This document shows positions 1 to 7,635 of a DNA stretch of 64,000 nucleotides, one piece after another. Positions within the stretch are counted from its first letter, which is position 1. Each line of letters starts with the position of its first letter. This stretch comes from Mesorhizobium metallidurans STM 2683 (GTDB taxonomy: Bacteria > Pseudomonadota > Alphaproteobacteria > Rhizobiales > Rhizobiaceae): contig NZ_CAUM01000119.1 in the NCBI RefSeq assembly GCF_000350085.1, forward strand, positions 1 to 64,000, given 5' to 3'. Below the pieces are notes generated by a model. That model was not told where the DNA came from. It searched no databases and was given only the letters and a program-made list of their open reading frames with translations. A program made the position numbers and the translations under genes.

Positions 1-3000
1 AAGCGGCCTTCTCCACCAGCCTCGCCAACTGCGTCATGACAACCGCCGAGCCCGCAAGTCGCTTCTCGGCCGTCGGCCAATCACGGGTAAAGACAACGCT
101 GTGGTCTGGCCGGATCTTGGCCAGCGAACCCTGCTCGCCGATGAATTTGACCAGCCCGACCGGGTTGGAAAACTCGCGCTTGCGGAAGTGGATGACGACG
201 CCCTTCGGCCCTGCGTCGAGCTTTTCGACATTGGCCTTGCGGCACAGCGCCTTGATGAAGACGATCTTCAAGAGATGCTTCACCTCCTCCGGCAACGGCC
301 CGAAACGGTCGATCAGCTCGGCGCCGAAAGCGTCGATCTCCTCTGTGTTTTCGAGATCGCCAAGGCGGCGGTAGAGCGCCAGCCTGAGTTGCAGGTCCGG
401 TACATAGCTTTCCGGGATCATCACCGCCGTGCCGACGGCGATCTGCGGCGACCAGCCGCCATCCTGCACATCGCCGGAATCCTTGACCTCGGCCACCGCT
501 TCCTCCAGCATCTGCTGGTAGAGCTCGAAGCCGACCTCCTTGATGTGGCCGGACTGCTCCTCGCCGAGAAGATTGCCGGCGCCTCGGATATCGAGATCGT
601 GGCTGGCCAGCTGGAAGCCGGCGCCCAGTGTGTCGAGCGACTGCAGCACCTTCAGCCGGCGCTCCGCGGTGTCGGTCAGCTTGCGATTGGCCGGCAGAGT
701 GAACAGCGCATAGGCGCGCACCTTCGAGCGACCGACGCGGCCGCGCAACTGGTAGAGCTGCGACAGGCCGAACATGTCGGCGCGATGCACGATCAGCGTG
801 TTGGCGGTCGGGATATCGAGACCGGACTCGACGATAGTGGTCGACAAAAGCACATCGTACTGACCGTCGTAGAAGGCGTTCATGATGTCGTCGAGTTCGC
901 CGGGCGGCATCTGGCCATGGGCCACCGCTACCTTCAGCTCCGGCACGGATTCCTTCAGGAAATCATGGATTTCCGCCAGATCGCTGATACGAGGCACGAC
1001 GTAGAACGAATGGCCGCCACGGTAGCGCTCGCGCAGCAGCGTCTCGCGGATGACCAGCGGGTCGAAGGGCGAGATGAAGGTGCGCACCGCCATGCGGTCG
1101 ACCGGCGGCGTAGCGATCAGCGACAGTTCGCGCACGCCGGTCAGCGCCAGCTGCAGCGTGCGCGGGATCGGCGTCGCCGACAGCGTCAGCACATGCACAT
1201 CGGTCTTCAGGTCCTTGAGCCGCTCCTTGTGCTTGACGCCAAAGTGCTGCTCCTCGTCGATGATCAAAAGGCCGAGATTCTTGAACGAGATCGAGGCGCC
1301 GAGCAGTGCGTGGGTGCCGACGACGATGTCGACCGTACCTTCGGCGATGCCTTTCTTGGTCTCGGCCAACTCCTTGGCGCCAACCAGCCGCGAAGCCTGG
1401 GCGACGCGGATCGGCAGGCCGGAGAAACGCTGCGAGAAGGTCTTGAAATGCTGGCGCGACAACAGGGTCGTCGGCACGACAACCGCGACCTGAAAACCCT
1501 CCATGGCCGCGATGAAAGCGGCCCGCAGCGCCACTTCCGTCTTGCCGAAGCCGACATCGCCGCAGATCAGCCTGTCCATCGGCTTGCCCGCGCCGAGGTC
1601 GTCCATGATCGAATCGATCGCCGTCTGCTGGTCGTCGGTTTCCTCATAGGGAAAGCGCGCCGCAAACTCGCCATAGAGGCCATCAACCGGGATCAGCGAT
1701 GGCGCGGAGCGCATCTGCCGCTCGGCGGCAATGCGGATCAACTGCCCGGCCATGTCGAGCAGGCGCCGCTTCAGCCGCGCCTTGCGCGACTGCCAGGCGC
1801 CGCCGCCGAGCTTGTCCAATGTCGCTTCGGCCGAATCCGAGCCGTAGCGCGACAGAAGCTCGATGTTTTCCACCGGCAGGAACAGCCGGTCGTCGCCGGC
1901 ATAATGGATTTCGAGACAGTCATGCGGCGCGCCGACCGCCTCGATGGTGCGCAGCCCGATGAAGCGGCCGATGCCGTGATCGGTGTGGACGACAATGTCG
2001 CCGGAGGACAGCGACGACGCCTCGGCGATGAAGTCGGAAGCGCGCTTCTTGCGCTTCGAGCGCCGGATCAGCCGGTCGCCCAGAATGTCCTGCTCGGCAA
2101 CGACGACCAGCTTTTCGGTCTCGAAGCCGGATTCGAGCGGCAGCACGGCAAGCGCCGCCTGCCCCGGCTCGAGCTTTTCCGCCTCGGCTAGCGTTGCAAC
2201 CGGTGTGAGGTTGCCGAGATGATGCTCGGCAAGGATCTGGCCAAGCCGGTCGAGCGAGCCTTCGGTCCAGCCGGCGATGACGACGCGGCGACGCGCGGCA
2301 CGCTCGTCGGCAATGTGCTTCACGACGACGTCGAAGACATTGATGCTGGGGTCGGCGCGCTCCTCGACGAAGCTGCGGCCATGCCGCGATCCGGCGTGAT
2401 AGACCTTCTTTGCACCGGCATCCGGGGCATCGAAGGCCGTGAAGTCGATCGCTTCGCGCGGCCCGAGTGAGGCGACCAGGTTTTCCGGCGAGAGAAAAAG
2501 CAGATCCGGCGGCACCGGCTTATAGGGAACGGCGTCCTTCAGCGCGCCATCTGCCTGTTTTCGGCGCGCTTCATAGTGGTCGAGGATCAGCGTGTGGCGT
2601 TCCGCCAGCGCCTCATGCGCCAGATGGTCGAAGACGACAGGCGTGTCCGGCAGGTAGTCGAACACGGTCTCCAGCCGCTCGTAGAAGAACGGCAGCCAGT
2701 GTTCCATGCCGGCAAAGCGCCGTCCCTCGCTGACCGCAGCATAGAGCCCGTCGTCGCGCTGGGGCGCGCCAAAGGCTTCGATATAGGCGCGACGGAAGCG
2801 GCTGATGGTTTCGGGCGTCAGCGCCACCTCGCTCATCGCCTGCAGCGCCATCGACTTGCGCTGGCCGGTGGTGCGCTGGGTGGCGACGTCGAAGACGCGG
2901 ATCGATTCCAGCGTGTCACCGAAGAAATCGAGCCGCAGCGCTTCCGTCCAGCCTGGTGCAAACAGGTCCAGAATGCCGCCGCGCACAGCGAACTCGCCGA

Positions 3001-3496
3001 CACCGCGCACGGTCGGCACCCGCTCGAAGCCCGATACCTCCAGCCTCGACACCAGCGCGTTCATGTCGATCTGGTTGCCCGGCCTGGCATGGAAGGTCTG
3101 CGCTTCCACCAGTTCGGCCGGTGGAATACGCTGCAAAAGCGCGTTGGCGGTGGTCAGGATAACGGCGCGATGTGGCTTCTTCGCCAGCGCGATCATCGCC
3201 GTCAGCGCATCGAGCCGCCGGGCGGCGGCATCCGATCCAGGCGAAACGCGATCATAGGGGAGGCAGTCCCAGGCCGGCAATTCCAGCACCGGCAGGCCGG
3301 GCGCGGCAAAGGCAAGCGCTTCGATGATCGCCGGCAGGCGCTGGCCGTCGCGCGCCACGAACAGCACCGGCTTGTCCGGCGCGATCTCGTGCGCCGCCTG
3401 CACCAGCGCAAACGCCTCATAGCCGTCGGCGACGCCGTCGACAATGAACTGGCCGGCGCGGCCCTTGGGCAGGCCGATTGTGGGGATCAGGCTCAT
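1..3496 (-). CDS. mfd: Transcription-repair coupling factor Mfd (C-terminal end cut by the window edge)
   Basis: Mfd is an ATP-driven DNA translocase that removes RNA polymerase stalled at lesions and recruits UvrA. Read on the reverse strand from the ATG at 3496, the frame is open for 1165 codons to the window edge, close to full Mfd length, so only a few C-terminal residues are missing. In order I see a UvrB-like N-terminal region, a CarD-like RNA-polymerase-binding segment (about residues 485-550, containing SGDIVVHTDHGIGRF), the Walker A motif GDVGFGKTE near residue 645, the DEEQHFGVKHKERL box near residue 747, SATPIPRTL, the QLRGRVGRS motif, and the start of the C-terminal UvrA-binding domain. 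The next gene upstream on the same strand is sdhE. Forward frames overlapping it are long because of high GC and are not genes. Confidence 0.97.
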   Translation of the reverse strand, partial: MSLIPTIGLPKGRAGQFIVDGVADGYEAFALVQAAHEIAPDKPVLFVARDGQRLPAIIEALAFAAPGLPVLELPAWDCLPYDRVSPGSDAAARRLDALTAMIALAKKPHRAVILTTANALLQRIPPAELVEAQTFHARPGNQIDMNALVSRLEVSGFERVPTVRGVGEFAVRGGILDLFAPGWTEALRLDFFGDTLESIRVFDVATQRTTGQRKSMALQAMSEVALTPETISRFRRAYIEAFGAPQRDDGLYAAVSEGRRFAGMEHWLPFFYERLETVFDYLPDTPVVFDHLAHEALAERHTLILDHYEARRKQADGALKDAVPYKPVPPDLLFLSPENLVASLGPREAIDFTAFDAPDAGAKKVYHAGSRHGRSFVEERADPSINVFDVVVKHIADERAARRRVVIAGWTEGSLDRLGQILAEHHLGNLTPVATLAEAEKLEPGQAALAVLPLESGFETEKLVVVAEQDILGDRLIRRSKRKKRASDFIAEASSLSSGDIVVHTDHGIGRFIGLRTIEAVGAPHDCLEIHYAGDDRLFLPVENIELLSRYGSDSAEATLDKLGGGAWQSRKARLKRRLLDMAGQLIRIAAERQMRSAPSLIPVDGLYGEFAARFPYEETDDQQTAIDSIMDDLGAGKPMDRLICGDVGFGKTEVALRAAFIAAMEGFQVAVVVPTTLLSRQHFKTFSQRFSGLPIRVAQASRLVGAKELAETKKGIAEGTVDIVVGTHALLGASISFKNLGLLIIDEEQHFGVKHKERLKDLKTDVHVLTLSATPIPRTLQLALTGVRELSLIATPPVDRMAVRTFISPFDPLVIRETLLRERYRGGHSFYVVPRISDLAEIHDFLKESVPELKVAVAHGQMPPGELDDIMNAFYDGQYDVLLSTTIVESGLDIPTANTLIVHRADMFGLSQLYQLRGRVGRSKVRAYALFTLPANRKLTDTAERRLKVLQSLDTLGAGFQLASHDLDIRGAGNLLGEEQSGHIKEVGFELYQQMLEEAVAEVKDSGDVQDGGWSPQIAVGTAVMIPESYVPDLQLRLALYRRLGDLENTEEIDAFGAELIDRFGPLPEEVKHLLKIVFIKALCRKANVEKLDAGPKGVVIHFRKREFSNPVGLVKFIGEQGSLAKIRPDHSVVFTRDWPTAEKRLAGSAVVMTQLARLVEKAA

Positions 3497-3513
3497 GGAT
3501 ACGGATTCACGTT

Positions 3514-3801
3514 TCAGAAAGTCATGGTCCGGCGCGACGCCAGGATCTTTTGCAGGACTGCACAGTCGGTATCGGGCGGAACCGGGCGCTCGCCGGTGAC
3601 CATGGGCAGGAATTCGGTATCGGGAATGTCGAGGAGCCTCTCATATTGGTCGATTTCGTCGCCGGTCAAGGCGCCGATCTCGGCATCGGCAAAGCCACCG
3701 AGGATGAGGTCCATCTCGCGCATGCCGCGATGCCAGGAGCGGAACAAAAGCTTGCGACGACGGGCATCGAGCCCCTCGCTTGATCGTCTCGTTCCGGTCA
3801 T
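3514..3801 (-). CDS. sdhE: Succinate dehydrogenase assembly factor 2 (SdhE/DUF339)
   Basis: SdhE-family proteins promote covalent attachment of FAD to the flavoprotein subunit of succinate dehydrogenase. The 95-residue product carries the family signature RRRKLLFRSWHRGMREMD, including the RGxxE core, followed by the acidic LLDIPDTEFLPMV stretch. I chose the ATG at 3801 because AAGGA lies 9 bases before it; an in-frame ATG at 3831 would add ten residues but has no ribosome binding site. The gene ends 17 bases before the mfd start on the same strand, so the two may be co-transcribed. It is divergent from recG. No sdh genes lie in the window. Confidence 0.88.
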   Translation of the reverse strand: MTGTRRSSEGLDARRRKLLFRSWHRGMREMDLILGGFADAEIGALTGDEIDQYERLLDIPDTEFLPMVTGERPVPPDTDCAVLQKILASRRTMTF

Positions 3802-3917
3802 GATGCCGTATCCTTGCCTGTCGCGGCGCATATAGCGTGGATAGAGGACGGTGTCAGCCTTGCAACGGTCCGGCGGGTGTCTAACATCCCGGTGTGACGT
3901 ACACTCCTGACAACATC

Positions 3918-3978
3918 GGCGCTAAGACCCCCCTCTGTCCTGCCGGACAGTCCGGCAGGACAGAGGGGGGTGAGCGCC
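3918..3978. repeat. Perfect long inverted repeat between sdhE and recG
   Basis: Positions 3928-3947 and 3951-3970 are exact 20-base inverted copies around the 3-base loop CAG. The outer bases 3918-3923 (GGCGCT) and 3973-3978 (AGCGCC) also pair across a small internal loop. The right arm plus its flank resembles 25176-25205, so the hairpin looks like a head-to-head copy of a dispersed short module. It lies in the divergent intergenic space and could fold in DNA or in the recG leader. Confidence 0.9.
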
Positions 3979-4000
3979 AACATCACGTGGTCTCTCGCAA

Positions 4001-6109
4001 ATGAGACCCTCCATCCTCGACCCGTTGTTCGTCCCGATCACCTCGCTTGCCGGCGTCGGGCCGAAGGTCGGCGCGCTGATCGAGAAAGTGGTGGCCGCCG
4101 ATCTTGGCGACCGCGCCGCCCGCGCCGGCGACCTTTTGTTCGTGCTGCCCAACACCGTCATCGACCGCCGCAACCGGCCGGGCATTGCCTTGGCGCCGGC
4201 AGGCGCAATCGTTACCCTCGATGTGCGCATCGACCGCCACCAGCCGCCGCCGCGCGGCAACAGGTCGGTGCCATACCGGGTCTACGCCCATGACGACACC
4301 GGCGAGATCGCGCTGACTTTCTTCCATGCGCACGCCGCCTATCTCGAAAAGGCGATGCCCGAAGGCGAGCATGTCGTGGTTTCCGGCCGCATGGAATGGT
4401 TCAACGGCCGCCCGACCATGGTCCATCCCGACCATATCGCCTTGGCCAATGACGCCGAAAACCTGCCGCTGGTCGAGCCGGTCTATCCGCTGACATCAGG
4501 TCTCTCCGGCAAGGTATTGCGCCGTGCCATCGGCCAGGCGCTCGGCCGCCTGCCTGAGTTGCCGGAATGGCAGGACGACGCCTTCATGCGCCGCCAGACT
4601 TTTCCGGCCTTCGATGACGCGCTCGCCCGTATCCACTATCCGACAGATCCGATCGACGTCGCCATCGAGGGGTCGGCGTGGCGGCGGCTTGCCTATGACG
4701 AGCTGCTGGCTGGCCAGGTATCGTTGGCGCTGGTGCGGGCAAAAGTCCGCCGCCTGTCCGGCAGGCCGCTCATTGGCGACGGCCGCATCGTCGACGAACT
4801 GCGCCAGGCCCTGCCCTATTCACTGACTGCCAGCCAGGAATTCGCCCTGGCCGAGATCAACGCCGATCTCGCCGACCCCGAACGCATGCTGCGGCTTTTG
4901 CAGGGCGATGTCGGCTCCGGCAAGACGGTGGTGGCGCTGCTCGCCATGGCCCGCGCCGTCGAGGCCGGCGGCCAGGCGGCCTTGATGGCGCCGACCGAAA
5001 TCCTGGCGCGCCAGCATCTGGCGACCATCACACCTCTGGCTGAACGCGCCGGGTTGCGTGTCGCCATCCTCACCGGCCGCGAAAAGGGCCGTGAACGCAC
5101 CGACACGCTGGCCGGTCTGGCGAGCGGAGAAATCGACATTGTCGTCGGCACCCACGCACTCTTCCAGGAAACGGTGACGTTCCACGATCTCGTCTTCGCC
5201 GTCGTCGACGAACAGCACCGTTTCGGTGTCCATCAGCGGCTTGCGATCACCGCCAAGGGCGACGCGCCCGACATGCTGGTGATGACGGCGACGCCGATCC
5301 CGCGCACGCTGGTGCTGACCGCCTTCGGCGACATGGATGTGTCGAAATTGACCGAAAAGCCAGCCGGCCGCCGGTCGATCCGCACCGTCACCTTGCCGCT
5401 GGAACGGCTCGACGAACTCATCGGCCGCATGCTGGACGCCGTCGGCGACGGGCAGAAGATCTACTGGATCTGTCCGCTGGTCGAGGAATCCGAAGAAATC
5501 AAGCTGATGTCGGCGGAGGACCGGTTTGCTTCGTTGAAGCCGTTGTTCGGCGACCGGATCGGCCTCGTGCATGGCCGCATGAGGGGCGCCGAAAAGGACG
5601 AGGCGATGCGCGCCTTCAAGGCGGGCGAGACACGCATCCTGATCGCCACCACGGTCATCGAGGTGGGGGTCGACGTACCCGATGCGACGATCATGGTCAT
5701 CGAACACGCCGAGCGTTTCGGCCTCGCCCAGTTGCACCAATTGCGCGGGCGGGTCGGGCGCGGCGACAAACCGTCCTCCTGCGTGCTGCTCTACAAGGAC
5801 CCGCTCGGCGAGACGGCAAAACGCCGGCTATCGGTGATGCGCGAGACCGAGGACGGCTTCCGCATCGCCGAGGAGGATTTGAAGCTTCGCGGAGAAGGTG
5901 AATTGCTGGGCACCCGCCAGTCCGGCACGCCGGGCTTTCAGGTGGCGCGCATCGAGGCGCATGCCGACCTGCTCGAAGCCGCCCGCGATGACGCGCGGCT
6001 GATCCTGTCACGCGATCCGGAATTGCAATCCGAACGCGGCACCGCACTTCGGCTGCTGCTCTATTTGTTCGGCCGCGACGAGGCGGTACGGCTGCTGCGC
6101 GCCGGCTGA
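4001..6109 (+). CDS. recG: ATP-dependent DNA helicase RecG
   Basis: RecG remodels stalled replication forks and branch-migrates Holliday junctions. The 702-residue product has the N-terminal wedge/OB region (about residues 45-150), Walker A GDVGSGKTVVALLAM near residue 303, the DExH-type box VVDEQHRFGVHQR near residue 400, TATPIPRTL, and the motif VI segment HQLRGRVGRGDKP followed by the RecG C-terminal LGTRQSGTPGF motif. The ATG at 4001 comes shortly after the large hairpin at 3918-3978. The 3' end overlaps the convergent DUF502 gene by 49 bases. Length and motif order match the family. Confidence 0.97.
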   Translation: MRPSILDPLFVPITSLAGVGPKVGALIEKVVAADLGDRAARAGDLLFVLPNTVIDRRNRPGIALAPAGAIVTLDVRIDRHQPPPRGNRSVPYRVYAHDDTGEIALTFFHAHAAYLEKAMPEGEHVVVSGRMEWFNGRPTMVHPDHIALANDAENLPLVEPVYPLTSGLSGKVLRRAIGQALGRLPELPEWQDDAFMRRQTFPAFDDALARIHYPTDPIDVAIEGSAWRRLAYDELLAGQVSLALVRAKVRRLSGRPLIGDGRIVDELRQALPYSLTASQEFALAEINADLADPERMLRLLQGDVGSGKTVVALLAMARAVEAGGQAALMAPTEILARQHLATITPLAERAGLRVAILTGREKGRERTDTLAGLASGEIDIVVGTHALFQETVTFHDLVFAVVDEQHRFGVHQRLAITAKGDAPDMLVMTATPIPRTLVLTAFGDMDVSKLTEKPAGRRSIRTVTLPLERLDELIGRMLDAVGDGQKIYWICPLVEESEEIKLMSAEDRFASLKPLFGDRIGLVHGRMRGAEKDEAMRAFKAGETRILIATTVIEVGVDVPDATIMVIEHAERFGLAQLHQLRGRVGRGDKPSSCVLLYKDPLGETAKRRLSVMRETEDGFRIAEEDLKLRGEGELLGTRQSGTPGFQVARIEAHADLLEAARDDARLILSRDPELQSERGTALRLLLYLFGRDEAVRLLRAG

Positions 6110-6819
6110 GGCGTGGTACCAACCGGTGGATTGGCAAGCGGACCGTCAATCCGCTCGCCGTTCAACGTCACAATCTTGGCCTTGACCTCCGGCGCCACCA
6201 ACCCGGCCGAGACGATCAGCCTGGCGCCGTCCTCGATCGTCATGTCGAGCAGCACGATGTCGGATTTAAGCACATACATCAGGAAGCCCGTGGTCGGGTT
6301 CGGCGTGCAGGGCATGAACACGGCGACCAGCGGATCGCCTTCCTGGTCGAGCTTCTGGTTGATCTCGGTTTCCTTCTCGCTGGCGATGAAGACCAGCGAC
6401 CAGACGCCTTTGCGCGGATATTCGACCAGCCCGACCTGCCGGAACATGTCGCCCTTGTTGGACAGCACGGTCTGGAAGATCTGCTTCAGCGAGCCGTAGA
6501 TGCCGCGCACCAGCGGCATACGGCCGAGCAGGCGCTCGCCGAAATTGACGATGGCCCGGCCAACGATGTTGGCGGTCATGAAACCGATCAGCGTGATCAG
6601 GATCAGAGCGACGATCAGCCCGAAACCGGGAACCGGAAACGGCAGGTAGGTGTCCGGGCTATAGCGCGCGGGAATATAGGGTTTTACCCAGGAATCGACC
6701 CAGCCGATGAACGACCAGGCGATGTAGGCGGTGATCGCCAGCGGCGCGCAGACGATGAAGCCCGTCAGGAAATAATTCCGCAGCCGGGTCATGCCTGAAG
6801 TTCTGGGAGCATCGGACAT
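6061..6819 (-). CDS. DUF502 family inner-membrane protein
   Basis: The 252-residue protein has two strong N-terminal membrane segments (about residues 13-35 and 60-85) joined by a proline- and tyrosine-rich loop. A soluble domain follows, with the family hallmarks IYGSLKQIFQTVL, VEYPRKGVWSLVFI and FMPCTPNPTTGFLMYV. DUF502 proteins are conserved in proteobacteria and plant relatives, and their function is not settled. The last 49 bases lie within the 3' end of convergent recG, so its low-complexity tail (PQPARSSRTASSRPNK) is read antisense to recG codons. Confidence 0.9.
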   Translation of the reverse strand: MSDAPRTSGMTRLRNYFLTGFIVCAPLAITAYIAWSFIGWVDSWVKPYIPARYSPDTYLPFPVPGFGLIVALILITLIGFMTANIVGRAIVNFGERLLGRMPLVRGIYGSLKQIFQTVLSNKGDMFRQVGLVEYPRKGVWSLVFIASEKETEINQKLDQEGDPLVAVFMPCTPNPTTGFLMYVLKSDIVLLDMTIEDGARLIVSAGLVAPEVKAKIVTLNGERIDGPLANPPVGTTPQPARSSRTASSRPNK

Positions 6820-6902
6820 GGTTCACACCGCGGCGCAGATTTGCAGCGCGACATTAATGAACCGGAAGGCGCTTTGGAATTGCGAAGTTTTTAAAGAACC
6901 AA

Positions 6903-7202
6903 TCATGCCGCTACTTCCAGCGGTTCGATCTTCTCAAGTTCCGGCGCAAGTTTCCTCGCCTCGGTTTCAAGCTCGTAAGCCTGCTGAAAATTCATCCAGA
7001 ATTCGGGCGTAGTATTGAAGAATCTGGCGAGCCGAAGAGCCGTGTCGGGGGTCAGGCCGATCTCTTCCTTGGAAATGCGCTCGATACGGGTGCGCGGAAG
7101 ATTGAGCTTCTTCGCCAGCGCGCCGGCACTCATACCGAGAGGAACGAGATACTCCTGGCGCAGGAATTCTCCAGGGTGGATGGGGCGTGCAAACTTGAGC
7201 AT
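6903..7202 (-). CDS. higA: HigA-family antitoxin (addiction module, helix-turn-helix)
   Basis: The 99-residue protein begins with the HigA signature IHPGEFLRQEYLVPLGMS, followed by an XRE-type helix-turn-helix (ALAKKLNLPRTRIERISKEE) and the LALARF-type tail seen here as ALRLARFFNTTPEFWMNFQ. HigA antitoxins bind and neutralise the cognate mRNA-cleaving toxin and repress the operon. It lies 37 bases downstream of the toxin gene on the same strand, in the toxin-first order typical of higBA. Two matching palindromes upstream of the pair are likely its operators. Confidence 0.9.
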   Translation of the reverse strand: MLKFARPIHPGEFLRQEYLVPLGMSAGALAKKLNLPRTRIERISKEEIGLTPDTALRLARFFNTTPEFWMNFQQAYELETEARKLAPELEKIEPLEVAA

Positions 7203-7239
7203 AGTTCAGGAATCCTCAAGGGTCAGGGCAAGAGCCCGC

Positions 7240-7521
7240 TCAGTGGCAGTCGACGATCTCCACTTCTTCGGCGCCAGCAGCGGTCCATTTGAAGCAGATG
7301 CGCCACTGGTCGTTGATGCGAATTGAATGCTGCCCAGCTCTGCCCCCTTTCAGGGCTTCAAGGTGGTTTCCGGGCGGCGACCGAAGGTCATTCAATTGCG
7401 TGGCATTTGCGATCGCACGAAGGCGACGTTCGCCACGGGCAACCAAATCCGGCGGCAAGCCTTTTGGCGCTTTCCCTTCGGCAACCGCCTCTACCGCCTT
7501 GCCTTTGAACGAAACGATCAA
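7240..7521 (-). CDS. higB: HigB/RelE-family toxin
   Basis: Members of this family are ribosome-dependent mRNA endonucleases. From the TTG at 7521 the product is about 93 residues and begins IVSFKGKAVEAV, like other HigB proteins. GAGGG lies 7 bases before that TTG, which is why I prefer it to the upstream ATG at 7545. Diagnostic stretches are RLRAIANATQLNDLRSPPG, LKGGRAGQHSIRINDQWRI and FKW. The final segment ends in VEIVDCH, including the C-terminal His commonly kept in the family. The upstream palindromes overlap the predicted promoter. Confidence 0.87.
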   Translation of the reverse strand: MIVSFKGKAVEAVAEGKAPKGLPPDLVARGERRLRAIANATQLNDLRSPPGNHLEALKGGRAGQHSIRINDQWRICFKWTAAGAEEVEIVDCH

Positions 7522-7536
7522 CGACGCGCCCTCGTA

Positions 7537-7590
7537 TTGTATCATACATTGATACAAGACAGCGCAAGGCAATGTATCACTAGTTGATAC
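7537..7590 (-). promoter_or_regulatory. Twin palindromic operators upstream of higBA
   Basis: Two copies of the same palindrome GTATCA-N5-TGATAC occur at 7537-7557 (extended arms TTGTATCA/TGATACAA) and 7574-7590, with centres 35 bases apart. On the reverse strand the first includes TATGAT, a good -10 candidate for the toxin-antitoxin transcript. Twin operators of this kind suit cooperative HigA autorepression. The palindromes are seen directly; binding by HigA is inferred. Confidence 0.75.
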
Positions 7591-7635
7591 TAACCCATTA
7601 TCAGTCGATCGATGGCAAATCCAGTTTCCCGACCG

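Noticed and set aside
101-2191. Long forward open frame (696 codons) opposite mfd
   Set aside because: It is antisense to a clear Mfd sequence, rich in Arg/His/Asp/Gln low-complexity typical of GC-rich shadow frames, and has no recognisable domain.
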